A stretch of DNA of 64,000 nt from assembly GCA_963422385.1 (NCBI GenBank), contig OY729432.1:3410001-3474000 (forward strand), read 5' to 3'. This DNA comes from JAJDTQ01 sp963422385 (lineage in GTDB: Bacteria > Desulfobacterota > Binatia > UBA9968 > JAJDTQ01). The notes beneath the pieces are model-generated. The model did not search any database. It was not told where the DNA came from and worked only from the letters and a program-made list of their open reading frames with translations. A program made the translations under genes and the position numbers. Positions within the stretch are counted from its first letter, which is position 1; each line of letters begins with the position of its first letter. Positions 1 to 8,742 of the stretch are shown piece after piece.

Positions 1-393
1 GAAGAGGGTGTCGCCGGTGAGGACGTTCCCTTCCGCCACCAGGCTCATGCCGTCGGGCGTGTGTCCGGGAGTATGAAGCACACGCACCGTGAGATCGCCG
101 ACGCGGACTTCGTCGCCGTCTTCCAGATGGACGTCCACGGCCGGGCTCGGCGCCCATTTCTGCATGGCGAACCGCGACCCGACCAGGAACCGCAGTTGTG
201 GACACCCGCTTGGATGATCGGCGTGGGTGTGAGTGTCGATGGCCAGGTCCAGCGCGAGGCGGTGGTAGGCGAGCACCCCGATATATCGGTCCACATGGAC
301 ATGGAGGGGGTCTACCAGGATCGCGTGTCCCCTGCCCTCGTCGGCCAGCAGATATGTCTTGCAGCTTCCACCGTTGAGCTCGCGCAGGATCAT
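1..393 (-). CDS. MBL-fold hydrolase, persulfide dioxygenase-like (partial, 3' end outside window)
   Basis: The frame reads leftward from an ATG at 393 and is still open at base 1, so only the N-terminal 131 residues are present. The start follows a purine-rich AGAGGG. The metal-binding motif THTHADH (residues 54-60) is the HxHxDH signature of metallo-beta-lactamase-fold enzymes. A second motif, HTPGHTPDGMS, supplies the next metal histidine, and the window ends just after GDTLF. This pattern is typical of persulfide dioxygenases (ETHE1/Blh) and glyoxalase II relatives. The gene lies downstream of a sulfide:quinone-oxidoreductase-like gene on the same strand, which favours a role in oxidising sulfane sulfur. 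The assignment to persulfide dioxygenase rather than another MBL enzyme is inference. Confidence 0.8.
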   Translation of the reverse strand, partial: MILRELNGGSCKTYLLADEGRGHAILVDPLHVHVDRYIGVLAYHRLALDLAIDTHTHADHPSGCPQLRFLVGSRFAMQKWAPSPAVDVHLEDGDEVRVGDLTVRVLHTPGHTPDGMSLVAEGNVLTGDTLF

Positions 394-627
394 GGCCCTC
401 TCATCGGTGTGGCAGCGGCGTACCGAGCAGATTACCGGCAATCTGCGCGGTACAGCCGCTACGTGTCAGAAGTAACGCCAGAGCCACCATTTCTCGAACA
501 AGACCTTGCTCCAGTAGATCGTTCGAGAAGGGCCCCAGGAGCGTGAGTCGGTGCCGCCGAAGGGCGGCCATCCCTGAGGGTAGGTCGTGCGGTTGGCGGC
601 GGCGCGTCCCGCGCCGCAGGACAGCAG
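394..627. other. Intergenic stretch with no recognised feature
   Basis: These 234 bases separate the flavoprotein gene from the downstream MBL-fold gene. I see no convincing reading frame, hairpin or promoter in them. Confidence 0.5.
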
Positions 628-1623
628 TCATATGGTGTGGAGGTGCAGGGTCGACAGCTCCCCTTCCCCGGTGATCTCCGCCACCAGATTGTCCGCCACT
701 ACGTCGGCCTCCTGGTGCGCCACGCCGCCGGCTTTGGAGGCCGGCATGTCGGCGCAGTCGCCGATGGCGTAGACATTGTCCCACTTGGTCTCCAGCGTAT
801 CGTAGTCCACCTGTATGCCGGCCTCCCGCTCCGCCAGACCGCAGTCGTAGAGCACCTTGGCGGGGCGGTGCGGCGGCACCATGAACAGCAGATCGTAGGA
901 CAGCTCGTAGCCGTAGAGGCCCTTCACTGTCTTTTTCTCCGCGTCGATGGACTGCACGATGAAATCGTAGTGGATGGTCACGTGGCGCTTCTTGCTCTGA
1001 GCGTCCATCCACACCGAGGGCGTGTGCTCCTCGCCGGCTGGCTCGGGCTCCCGTGTGAAGTACCGGAGATCCACCAAGTCGCGGATGTTGCGTTCCTTGA
1101 AGTAGCTGTCGAGCATCCACTGGGCTTCATAAGGGGCGGGCGGACAGCGGTACGGGCCCAGCGGGACTCCCACCAGCAAACGTCCCTCGCGGAAATTATC
1201 GAGGGTGGTCTTGAGACTCAGGGCCGCGTCCATTTCCCATGGGTGGTTCGCTCCTTCGGCGAAACCGGGAAGCAGGTCGGGCCTGACCTCGAGGCCCAAG
1301 GACACGATCAGGTAGTCATAGGGGATGGCGGTGCTTTCGAGGATGACCTGCTGGCGGCCGGGGTCGATCCCCAGGATCTCCGCCTGGAGTACCCGGATGT
1401 TGCGCTTCTCCAGCCGCTTGAGCTTCCGTGTGATATCCTCGGGCCGGCGCTGCCCCACCATCACGAACAGGAAAGCCGGCATGTAGACGTGATCGGCCCG
1501 GCGGTCGATGAGGGTCACGTCATGGTCCTCGCCGAGGGTGCGGCCGAGCTTGGTGGCCGCGACGATTCCGCCGCTGCCGCCGCCGAGCACGACGATCTGT
1601 TTGCGTCCGTTGTGGTAGTGCAT
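628..1623 (-). CDS. Sulfide:quinone oxidoreductase-like FAD flavoprotein
   Basis: The 331-residue protein begins with an FAD-binding Rossmann motif GGGSGG (residues 14-19) and ends with the second FAD motif, AIGDCAD (about 287). Cys160 lies in YRCPPAPYE, the conserved redox-cysteine context of sulfide:quinone oxidoreductases and flavocytochrome c sulfide dehydrogenases. Cys261 is the only other cysteine well placed for a disulfide. The protein is shorter than typical SQRs (about 400 residues) because the C-terminal membrane-anchoring part is reduced. It would oxidise sulfide and pass electrons to quinone. I chose the ATG at 1623, which follows AGGA, over an upstream TTG at 1662. Downstream lies a persulfide-dioxygenase-like gene, a common pairing in sulfide detoxification. 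Confidence 0.82.
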   Translation of the reverse strand: MHYHNGRKQIVVLGGGSGGIVAATKLGRTLGEDHDVTLIDRRADHVYMPAFLFVMVGQRRPEDITRKLKRLEKRNIRVLQAEILGIDPGRQQVILESTAIPYDYLIVSLGLEVRPDLLPGFAEGANHPWEMDAALSLKTTLDNFREGRLLVGVPLGPYRCPPAPYEAQWMLDSYFKERNIRDLVDLRYFTREPEPAGEEHTPSVWMDAQSKKRHVTIHYDFIVQSIDAEKKTVKGLYGYELSYDLLFMVPPHRPAKVLYDCGLAEREAGIQVDYDTLETKWDNVYAIGDCADMPASKAGGVAHQEADVVADNLVAEITGEGELSTLHLHTI

Positions 1624-1658
1624 CCCCGATCCTGTTGCGCCGCGGAAGGTCGTGGCCG

Positions 1659-1868
1659 TCAAGGGGCCTTTTGCTGTCGCCGTCTGGCGCGAAGAGCGAG
1701 GCCCCTCAGGTTACGCATGCGCCGGTCCCGCCACAAGCGTTGTTCCTGCCGCCCTTCTTCGGTCAGTTCGGACTCGAACCGCGAAGTGCCACGGATCAAG
1801 AGCAACACCAGAAAATCGGAACAAGCCTTGACCTGCTCCGTAACCCACGTGAAGAGTCCACCGTACAT
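1659..1868 (-). CDS. Small basic hypothetical protein
   Basis: This is a possible 69-residue protein between the DHDPS-family gene and the flavoprotein gene, on the same strand. Its N-terminal half contains a hydrophobic stretch, followed by a charged, arginine-rich C-terminal tail. No clear ribosome binding site precedes the ATG at 1868. I do not recognise a family. Support is its position within a same-strand run and a composition that is less arginine/proline-shadow-like than alternative frames. It could be spurious. Confidence 0.35.
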   Translation of the reverse strand: MYGGLFTWVTEQVKACSDFLVLLLIRGTSRFESELTEEGRQEQRLWRDRRMRNLRGLALRARRRQQKAP

Positions 1869-1879
1869 GAGACAAGAGG

Positions 1880-2845
1880 CTAGCGAAGGAAGGTGTCTTC
1901 CTGGGCCAGTTGGACCGCGGCCTGGTCGAAGGCGACCTCGTCTGGCTCTCCCTCGCCCAGTATGCCGATCTGGGTCAGGAACTGTCCGATCTGGACGTGG
2001 TCCCGAGGATTCACCGGGGAATAAGGCCGGGCCGGGTCGCCGATATCGACCCCAAAGTGCTTCAGAGCGGATTTCATGATCGGCGGCAGTCCGTAGGCGC
2101 CCCACTTTCCGGGAAAGAGCGTGAAACAACGCTGCCAGTAACGCGCCCTGTCGATGTCGCCGTCCCGGAACGCACGGATGACCCGGGCGCCGATGCGCGT
2201 GCCCGGCGGCGGCATGGTGGCGCCGGCACCTCCCATCAGGAGCGTCGTCAGCAACGGCTGCATGGTGGTGAAGTAGTTGGCCTTGCCGGCGAGCTGAATT
2301 TGCTCGATGAGCCGCGTAATCTTGGTGATGTCACGCGAGCTTTCCTTGAAGTAGTCGATCTTGTTCAACTCGCTCAACCGCACGAAGGCGTCCAGCGGGG
2401 GATCGGCGCCCGGTCCGGGGTTGTGATAAGCGACGATGGGCAAAGGGCTGACCGACGCCACTTCGGTGAAGAACCGGACCAAGTCCGCAATGGTAGGCTG
2501 GCCGCCCCACGGACGGATGGGCATCAGCACCTGGATGAGGTCGCCGCCCACCGCCGCGGCATGCTCCGCCAAGTCGAGGATGGTGTCGATGGAATGGCTC
2601 GACGCTCCGAGAATGACGGGTACGCGCTTGTTGATGATCTCGGTGGCGCGCCGCATGACCTCCTTGCGGTCCTGGAGAGAAAGGACAGTGTACTCCGATG
2701 CTTCGACCGCGGCCACGGAAATGGCGTCGCAATCGGCGACGAGAAATTCGATTTCCCGCGCCAAGGCGTCATAATCCACCTTCCCGTCGTCCGTGAACGG
2801 AGTCAGCGCCGCTCCAATGATTCCTCTGATTGGGCTCGCCAGCAT
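1880..2845 (-). CDS. Dihydrodipicolinate synthase/N-acetylneuraminate lyase family protein
   Basis: This 321-residue protein has the length and landmarks of the class I aldolase DHDPS/NAL family. The expected catalytic tyrosine lies in AYHNPG and the Schiff-base lysine in YFKESSRD. The N-terminal region starts GIIGAALTPFTDDG, typical of the family's substrate-loop entrance. Members cleave or form bonds to pyruvate or other 2-oxo acids; in catabolic clusters they are often aldolases or dehydratases rather than true DapA. It follows the cyclase, diiron-type protein and amidohydrolase genes, so a role in breaking down a pathway intermediate is more likely than lysine synthesis. The start is supported by AGAGGTG upstream. 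Confidence 0.85.
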   Translation of the reverse strand: MLASPIRGIIGAALTPFTDDGKVDYDALAREIEFLVADCDAISVAAVEASEYTVLSLQDRKEVMRRATEIINKRVPVILGASSHSIDTILDLAEHAAAVGGDLIQVLMPIRPWGGQPTIADLVRFFTEVASVSPLPIVAYHNPGPGADPPLDAFVRLSELNKIDYFKESSRDITKITRLIEQIQLAGKANYFTTMQPLLTTLLMGGAGATMPPPGTRIGARVIRAFRDGDIDRARYWQRCFTLFPGKWGAYGLPPIMKSALKHFGVDIGDPARPYSPVNPRDHVQIGQFLTQIGILGEGEPDEVAFDQAAVQLAQEDTFLR

Positions 2846-2920
2846 CCATCACCTCTGTTGGAATTTAATAACGATAATGAAAGGTTACCATGCAGTTGGA
2901 AGAGGTTGGCTCAACTTCTG

Positions 2921-3577
2921 CTAAATCTCTGCGACAATTCTTGCATGGGCTGCATCGCTTCCTTGCACCTTGAGCGGCAGCGCCATGATACGGCTCTTCC
3001 GGCCCGCAATGGCGGAGAGATTAGTTACGTTCTCCGCGATCAGGACGTCGTTTCCCAGCAGCGTCCGATGTACCGGAAAGCCGAATCCTTTGGGCCGCAA
3101 CGGGGTGGGCAGGTCCACCGTGATGCAGTCGATGCCGAACAACTTCACCCCATGCTCAACGATCCATTCCGCCGCATCGACGGATAGATAGGGGTGCATG
3201 TTGTATTCTTCGCTTTCGAATTTCTCGTCCCATCCCGTGTGCAGCATGAGGATATCGCCCGGTTCGACGGCGACTCCCGAGCCTTCGAGGTCCGTAGAGG
3301 TGACTTCCTCTCCTCCGGCCCTCTCCACCGAGATGACCACGCCCGGTCCGACAAAAGCGTCGAGGGACAACTCCTCGATGGACTTGCCGTCGGGAACGAT
3401 GTGTACCGGCGCATCCACGTGGGTCCCGGCATGACACGGGAGGTTGATTTCGGTAACGTTGAGCGGATGGCCCTTGCCGAGGTCGAAAAATCGCTGCACG
3501 TGCACGTCCGGGAGTACCGGGATCTTGGGCATGCCGTCGTAGATGAGCCGTGAGAGATCAATCATGGACATGATCAT
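2921..3577 (-). CDS. Cyclase family protein (kynurenine formamidase-like fold)
   Basis: The 218-residue protein carries the family signature HAGTHVDAPVH (residues 49-59), whose His and Asp residues bind metal in kynurenine formamidase and isatin hydrolase. Such enzymes hydrolyse amides, lactones or cyclic compounds. The ATG overlaps the TGA of the upstream diiron-type gene by four bases (3574-3577), so the two are almost certainly translationally coupled. Two further ATGs lie close by in frame, so the exact N-terminus may be a few residues shorter. A second, divergent cyclase lies at 29480-30151. The substrate is unknown. Confidence 0.85.
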   Translation of the reverse strand: MIMSMIDLSRLIYDGMPKIPVLPDVHVQRFFDLGKGHPLNVTEINLPCHAGTHVDAPVHIVPDGKSIEELSLDAFVGPGVVISVERAGGEEVTSTDLEGSGVAVEPGDILMLHTGWDEKFESEEYNMHPYLSVDAAEWIVEHGVKLFGIDCITVDLPTPLRPKGFGFPVHRTLLGNDVLIAENVTNLSAIAGRKSRIMALPLKVQGSDAAHARIVAEI

Positions 3578-4338
3578 GTTCCTGAAGGGTTTACCCAGGA
3601 GCCGTTGCGCCAGCCGGCGTAAATGGGGTCCTTGTCGACGAAGGCTCTCTTGATGCCGTCGAACGCCAGCCAGAACTGGTCCAGGGTCTTGTGTATCGAC
3701 TGGAGCACCACTTCCTGTTGCTGATCGGTGACGGCGTACTTGCGCACCGCCTCGGGACCCACCTTCATGTGCTCTTCGTCCACCCCCATGTGGAGGGTCC
3801 AGTAGCGGATGTCATCGCTCTCCCGGTGGAAGCCGTAGTGGGTGGTCAGACCGGTGACGATGCGGCTCATGCGCTCGCTCGCGGTCCCTTCCAGGCAGAA
3901 ACCCTGGCAGGCGTACAGTTCCAGCCACGAGCGCTGGTACATGAGCAACTCTCTCCAATCGAGAAACGCGGAGGTTTCGGGCAGCGGCTGAACCGAGTCC
4001 AGCTCGTCCTTGGAGCGGTAACCACAAGCCATGGCGAACCGGATGAAAAGGCCGCGGTGGCTGTCGGTCCCGGAGATCTCGCCGGTACCCTCCTCCACCA
4101 CGTTCTCGATCCACATCCGCTCCAGTTCGGGGTCGTCGGGGCAACGTCCCAACATGGCCGCGATGGGCTTGGGAAAGGGTTTGGGGAAGAAGAGATAGAA
4201 CTGACCCACGAAACCCTTGAGTGCTTCGCGATCGAGTTCGCCCCGTTCGATCATCCCGATCAACGGGTTGTCCTTGGAGTGCTTCGTACGAATGGACTCT
4301 TGAATCTCCTGAACAAAGGCATCGCCGGAAAGAGGCAT
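3574..4338 (-). CDS. Heme-oxygenase-like diiron/PqqC-TenA superfamily protein
   Basis: The 254-residue all-helical protein resembles the iron-containing redox enzymes related to PqqC, TenA and Chlamydia CADD. Candidate metal ligands are acidic residues 82, 83 and 87, His94, Glu150, and the spacing His183-x3-Asp187-x2-His190. That last spacing matches the C-terminal ligand set of CADD-type heme-oxygenase-like diiron oxidases. Family members carry out oxygen-dependent C-C or C-N cleavage or N-oxygenation. It lies between an amidohydrolase and a coupled cyclase, suggesting an oxidative step in a small-molecule pathway. The family call is firm; the metal content and reaction are inferred. Confidence 0.75.
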   Translation of the reverse strand: MPLSGDAFVQEIQESIRTKHSKDNPLIGMIERGELDREALKGFVGQFYLFFPKPFPKPIAAMLGRCPDDPELERMWIENVVEEGTGEISGTDSHRGLFIRFAMACGYRSKDELDSVQPLPETSAFLDWRELLMYQRSWLELYACQGFCLEGTASERMSRIVTGLTTHYGFHRESDDIRYWTLHMGVDEEHMKVGPEAVRKYAVTDQQQEVVLQSIHKTLDQFWLAFDGIKRAFVDKDPIYAGWRNGSWVNPSGT

Positions 4339-4502
4339 GGAATCTGCTCCTGAATCACATGGGATTCTCGTTGGAGGTGACCGTTTCGATGCCGTGTCGT
4401 GCGGCGTCGGGAACGGAAGTGGACTTCTTCAACGAAGTCGATTTGTTACTTGAAAGTCGGACGGATCGCAACCTGTTCGAGGGCACGGCGCCCGCCGGAT
4501 CC

Positions 4503-5525
4503 TCAGTCGAGTCCGTAGAACCGCCGGGCGTTGTTCCCCAATATGTTTTGTTTGGCTTCCTCTGACAGATCGGTGCGCTCCCAGATCAGCGACCCCGATT
4601 CCGGCCAGCTCATGTCCCAATGAGGATAGTCCGAAGCATACATGACGGTCTCGGAGCCGATCTCCCCGACCACGTACCCGATGGTTTTCTCGTCGGGCTC
4701 GCAGCCATAGAACACGTTCCTGCTGGTGATGTAATGACTAGGCTCCTTTTTGCACTCCGGCGCTTCCACGGCGCCGCGCTTCTCCCACTCCTCGTCCATG
4801 CGGTCCGACCAGTAGGGGATCCAGCCGCAGCCGATCTCGAGAAACCCCAGCTTCAGGTCCGGGAACATCTCGGGAACGCCGCCGAAGACCATCCCCGTAA
4901 GCTGGCGCAGCACCGGGAACGGATGGCCCGTGGTGTGGATGGAGATGAACTGGTCGAAGATCTCGCTGCCCGGCTCATCGCCGCCGAAGGCGTGGATCGC
5001 GAGCGGGGCGCCGATCTTCTGCGCCTCTTCGTAGAGCGGATGGTACTCGGGTGAGCCGAAGTTCCTGGCGTGGCCCTGGGCCGCCAGCATCCCCCCCACC
5101 AACCCCAACTCGGTGACCGCATAGCGCAGTTCCTCCGCAACGGCCGCCGGAGCGTTGACCGGCAGGTTCGCCACCGCCTTGAGGCGCGGCGAGGCCTTGC
5201 AGTAATTGGCGATGAACTCGTTGTAGGCGCGGCATAACTGCGTCTGGTAGACGGGCTCGCGAATGCGGCCGATGCCAAGTCCGCTGGTCGGGTACATGAC
5301 CGCGGTGTGGATCTCCTGGGTATCCATGGCCGCCAGCCGCTCCTCGTGCTTGACGCCCGCGTGCCCCAAGGTGCCGCCGAGGTTGCGATCGTAGGTCTCT
5401 CGCGGAATGAACGGTGGACGTCGATTCCGAAACGCTTCTCCGAGGAAGGGCTTGACGAGCTCGTCGTTGTCTCGCGCGTGGGCATCCGCGTCGACTACCT
5501 TGACCGCCGGGTCGATTTTCCCCAT
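4503..5525 (-). CDS. Amidohydrolase family protein (ACMSD-like TIM barrel)
   Basis: The 340-residue protein fits the amidohydrolase_2 (ACMSD/resorcylate decarboxylase-like) family. The N-terminal motif is VVDADAH rather than the classic DxHxH, so one metal-binding histidine is replaced by alanine, a variant common in this subfamily. The downstream motifs are LAIHAFGG, a histidine within SIHTTGHPF, and the catalytic-aspartate region YASDYPHWD near the C-terminus. Members act as metal-dependent decarboxylases or hydrolases. It heads the enzyme set (4503 down to 1880) that follows the peptide-type ABC importer on the same strand. A long hairpin at 5613-5641 separates it from the transporter genes. 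Confidence 0.82.
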   Translation of the reverse strand: MGKIDPAVKVVDADAHARDNDELVKPFLGEAFRNRRPPFIPRETYDRNLGGTLGHAGVKHEERLAAMDTQEIHTAVMYPTSGLGIGRIREPVYQTQLCRAYNEFIANYCKASPRLKAVANLPVNAPAAVAEELRYAVTELGLVGGMLAAQGHARNFGSPEYHPLYEEAQKIGAPLAIHAFGGDEPGSEIFDQFISIHTTGHPFPVLRQLTGMVFGGVPEMFPDLKLGFLEIGCGWIPYWSDRMDEEWEKRGAVEAPECKKEPSHYITSRNVFYGCEPDEKTIGYVVGEIGSETVMYASDYPHWDMSWPESGSLIWERTDLSEEAKQNILGNNARRFYGLD

Positions 5526-5612
5526 GTTCTTCTCCCTTGATGAGATAACCTGGGCACAGCGTTTGAATCCAGAACTATCACCTTCGCTCCGGAAAGCAAA
5601 TCGACATCAAGG

Positions 5613-5641
5613 GCACGGGCGGGTTTGAAACCCGCCCGTGC
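5613..5641 (-). terminator. Strong GC-rich hairpin between ABC transporter and enzyme genes
   Basis: Bases 5613-5626 are the exact reverse complement of 5628-5641, giving a 14-bp arm pair. It lies downstream of the ABC ATPase stop and upstream of the amidohydrolase start on the minus strand. There is no T-run after it, so it may be a REP-like element or a processing/stabilising hairpin rather than a classical intrinsic terminator. Confidence 0.55.
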
Positions 5642-5707
5642 AACCACATCCGGCGCCGGAGGCAAAGCCATCGGCGCCTCCCGGATGTTTCTCGTGGCAG
5701 CCTCCGT

Positions 5708-7816
5708 TCAGGTCTCGGCGCCGTGTTCCCGGTTCGGGATGGTGATCACCGGCTCCACCTCGCGCAACTCCTCCAGCGGAATGTGGCAGGCGATGAAGTG
5801 GCCTTCGGTGTCGAGTCGTACGGGCGGTGGCTCGTCGTCGCAGAGGCTGCCGACCTTGCGCTGGCATCGAGTTGAGAACGGGCATCCCTTAGGCGGATCG
5901 AGCGGGCTCGGCAGATTACCTTCCAGCACGATCCGCCGCTTCTCCACCTCCGGGTCGGCGATGGGCACGGCCGAGAGCAGCGCCTCGGTATAGGGGTGAT
6001 AGGGCGGTGCGAAGACTTCTTCGGTCGTCCCCCGTTCCATGATCCGACCCAGATACATGACCACCACGCGGTCAGAAAGATAGCGCACCGCGGACAGGTC
6101 GTGGCTGATGAACAGCAGCGTGGTGCGGTGCTCGCGCTGGATGTCCATCAGAAGCTCCGTCACCGCCGCGGCGACGGACACGTCCAGTGCCGAGATGGGC
6201 TCGTCCGCGATGACCGTCCTAGGGTTGCCGGCGAAGGCCCGGGCAATGCCGACGCGCTGCTTCTGTCCGCCGGAGAGCTGGCGCGGCTTGCGGGTGGTAA
6301 AGGCGCGCGGCAACTTCACCGTATCCAGCAGCTTGTGAACCCGCTCCTGGATCCTGGCCGGATCGGACTCGATGCCGAACCGTTTGATGACCCTTCCGAT
6401 CTGGTAGCCGACGGAGTGGGACGGGTTGAGCGTGTCGTTGGGGTTCTGGAACACCATCTGCAGCGACGCGAGCTGCTCCGGGGTACGCTTCTGGACCTCG
6501 ATGCTGCCAAGATCGGTGCCGTCCAGCCGCACCACGCCGTCCGTGGCGGTCTCCAGACCCACCAGGACCTTGGCGAAGGTGGACTTGCCGCAGCCCGACT
6601 CGCCGACGATGGCCACCGTCTCCCCTTCCCCGGCGTCGAAGCTGATGCTTTCGTTGGCCTTGACCTGGCGCACGGATTCGCCGGAGATGATCGCCGCCAG
6701 CGAGCTCTCCTTGACGTCGTAGTACTTGCGCATGTTGTCGACTTCGAGAACGGTGGCGCCCACCTCGATGGGCTCGCGGATGGTCCCGTTGCTTACGGCC
6801 GCGTCGCGGTCGATCTCGTTCCAGCGCAGGCACCGAACCCGGTGCGCCGGGTCGTCATCGGTGTGCACGTCCTCCATCGGGATAGGGTCGTTGTCGCAAC
6901 GTCCGGCCTCGAAGGACTCGCAGCGGGGCCCGAAATAGCAGCCCTTGGGGCGCTGGTGCGGCAACGGCAATTGACCCTTGATCGCCGTCAGCGGACGCGC
7001 GTTCTTGTCGGCGTGGGGCAGCGGAATGCAACCGAACAGCCCATGGGTGTAGGGGTGCCTGGGCCAGGAGAATATGGAATCGATATGGCCTTCCTCCACC
7101 ACCTCTCCCGAGTACATCACACAGATCCGGTCGCAGACCTCGAGCATCAACCCCAGGTTGTGGGAGATGTAGAGCAGCGACGCGCCGGATTCCTTGCTGA
7201 GCTCGGCGATGAGCTCCACGATCCCCGCCTCCACCGTGACATCCAGGGCCGTGGTGGGCTCGTCCAGCAACAGCAGCGCCGGTCGCGACAAGAGCGCCAT
7301 GGCGATCACCACCCGCTGCTGCTGGCCGCCGGACACTTGGTGCGGGTAAGAGTCCATCAGGCGTTTCGGGTCCGGGATGTTCACCGCCGCCAGCATGTCG
7401 AAGGAGCGCTGGAAGGCCTCTTCCTCGCTCACGCCCTCGTGGATCATGGGCACTTCCATGAGTTGGGCGGCAATGGTCAGGCTCGGATTGAGCGCGGCCA
7501 TGGGCTCCTGATAGATCATGGAGATATCCTTGCCGCGGACCCGCCGGATCTCCTCCTCGGTCAACCCGGACATGTCCCGGCCCTTGAACTTGATGGCGCC
7601 TCCGACGATGTCGCCGTTCTTGCCCATGTAACGCATGATGCCGTTGGCGACCGTGGACTTGCCGCAGCCGGACTCACCCACCAGGCCCACGGATTCGCCT
7701 TTTCGGATGGTGAGATCGAAGTCCATGACCGCGGGGATTTCTCCGGCCCGGGTGTAGTAGCTGAGCCGGAGGCCGGAGATATCGAGAACCGGCGTCTCTT
7801 CGTTGTAGTCGGCCAT
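5708..7816 (-). CDS. Fused double ATPase of a peptide/nickel-type ABC importer
   Basis: The 702-residue protein joins two oligopeptide-type ATPase domains (DppD-like and DppF-like) in one chain. Domain 1 has Walker A GESGCGKST (about 48-56), signature VSGGQQQRV (about 162) and Walker B LLLLDEP (about 182). Domain 2 repeats GESGCGKST near residue 410, with LSGGQKQRVGIA and Walker B TVIADEP. Each half ends with the cysteine-containing oligopeptide-transporter C-terminal region (for example GCPFSTRC), which in some relatives binds an Fe-S cluster. I chose the ATG at 7816, with GGAGGAA upstream, over a GTG one codon earlier. It powers the permeases encoded just upstream. Confidence 0.93.
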   Translation of the reverse strand: MADYNEETPVLDISGLRLSYYTRAGEIPAVMDFDLTIRKGESVGLVGESGCGKSTVANGIMRYMGKNGDIVGGAIKFKGRDMSGLTEEEIRRVRGKDISMIYQEPMAALNPSLTIAAQLMEVPMIHEGVSEEEAFQRSFDMLAAVNIPDPKRLMDSYPHQVSGGQQQRVVIAMALLSRPALLLLDEPTTALDVTVEAGIVELIAELSKESGASLLYISHNLGLMLEVCDRICVMYSGEVVEEGHIDSIFSWPRHPYTHGLFGCIPLPHADKNARPLTAIKGQLPLPHQRPKGCYFGPRCESFEAGRCDNDPIPMEDVHTDDDPAHRVRCLRWNEIDRDAAVSNGTIREPIEVGATVLEVDNMRKYYDVKESSLAAIISGESVRQVKANESISFDAGEGETVAIVGESGCGKSTFAKVLVGLETATDGVVRLDGTDLGSIEVQKRTPEQLASLQMVFQNPNDTLNPSHSVGYQIGRVIKRFGIESDPARIQERVHKLLDTVKLPRAFTTRKPRQLSGGQKQRVGIARAFAGNPRTVIADEPISALDVSVAAAVTELLMDIQREHRTTLLFISHDLSAVRYLSDRVVVMYLGRIMERGTTEEVFAPPYHPYTEALLSAVPIADPEVEKRRIVLEGNLPSPLDPPKGCPFSTRCQRKVGSLCDDEPPPVRLDTEGHFIACHIPLEELREVEPVITIPNREHGAET

Positions 7817-7838
7817 CACGTTCCTCCCGAGTCTTCGG

Positions 7839-8732
7839 TTAGTCCTTCAACGACACTTCGCGCAGTCCGTCGGCCAGCAGGTTGAAGCCCAGCACCAAAA
7901 GAGAAACCGCGCATGCGGGCAGGATTGCCATGTGGGGGAAACCGCCCGTCACGAAGGCACGGGTCTCCGTGATCATGCCGCCCCAGTCGGGGTCCGGCGG
8001 CGGCAGGCCGAGACCGAGGAAGCCCAGCGCCCCGATGGTGATGGTCGTGTAGCCCATGCGCAGACAGAAATCGACGATCAGCGGGCTGCGGGCGTTGGGC
8101 AGGATCTCCACCAGCATGATGTACCAGGGCCCTTCGCCGCGGGTCTGCGACGCGGCGATGTAGTCACGGGTGGCGATGTCCAGGGTGACGCCGCGCACGA
8201 TGCGCATGATGCCCGGCGAGGACGCGAACACGACCGCGAAGATGATGTTGAGCCCCGAAGCGCCGACCTTGGCGATGATCAGCACGTACAGGACCATGAT
8301 CGGAAAGGAGAGAATCACGTTGGCGACGAACGAGATGATCTCGTCCAGGTAGCCGCGGAAGTAGCCGGCCGCCAAGCCCATGGCGACGCCGACAATATAC
8401 GCGGAAATCGTCGCCACGGTGGCATAGAACAGCACCCGCTGGCCGCCCCAGATGATCCTCGAAAGGATATCGCGGCCCAGGTGGTCGGTGCCCAACAGGA
8501 ACAGGCCGCCATCCGGGGCTGCCGTGCCCGGGAGGGCGAAGGGCAGGATCGTCGCGTTGGGGTCATGGGGCGCGACGAGCGGCGCGAAAATCGCCAGCAG
8601 GACAAAGAACAGCACGATCAATGCGCCGAACAGGCCGACGGGGCTCTCCCGCAGGAGCGCCACCGACTTGACCGCGTTCAGGATCGCCGAACCCGGCCTG
8701 ACGAGAGGGACGTTGGTGGTATCACTGGCCAT
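7839..8732 (-). CDS. ABC importer permease, DppC/OppC type
   Basis: The 297-residue inner-membrane protein has an N-terminal helix followed by the DppC-type periplasmic segment (PFALPGTAAPDG, then LGTDHLGRDILSR), the hallmark of this subfamily. The permease EAA-like loop lies near residues 190-210. An ATG at 8732 preceded by GAGGAGGGAAGC is a very strong start; a longer frame upstream would overlap the preceding permease gene. It pairs with the DppB-type permease encoded 10 bases upstream. Confidence 0.92.
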   Translation of the reverse strand: MASDTTNVPLVRPGSAILNAVKSVALLRESPVGLFGALIVLFFVLLAIFAPLVAPHDPNATILPFALPGTAAPDGGLFLLGTDHLGRDILSRIIWGGQRVLFYATVATISAYIVGVAMGLAAGYFRGYLDEIISFVANVILSFPIMVLYVLIIAKVGASGLNIIFAVVFASSPGIMRIVRGVTLDIATRDYIAASQTRGEGPWYIMLVEILPNARSPLIVDFCLRMGYTTITIGALGFLGLGLPPPDPDWGGMITETRAFVTGGFPHMAILPACAVSLLVLGFNLLADGLREVSLKD

Positions 8733-8742
8733 GCTTCCCTCC

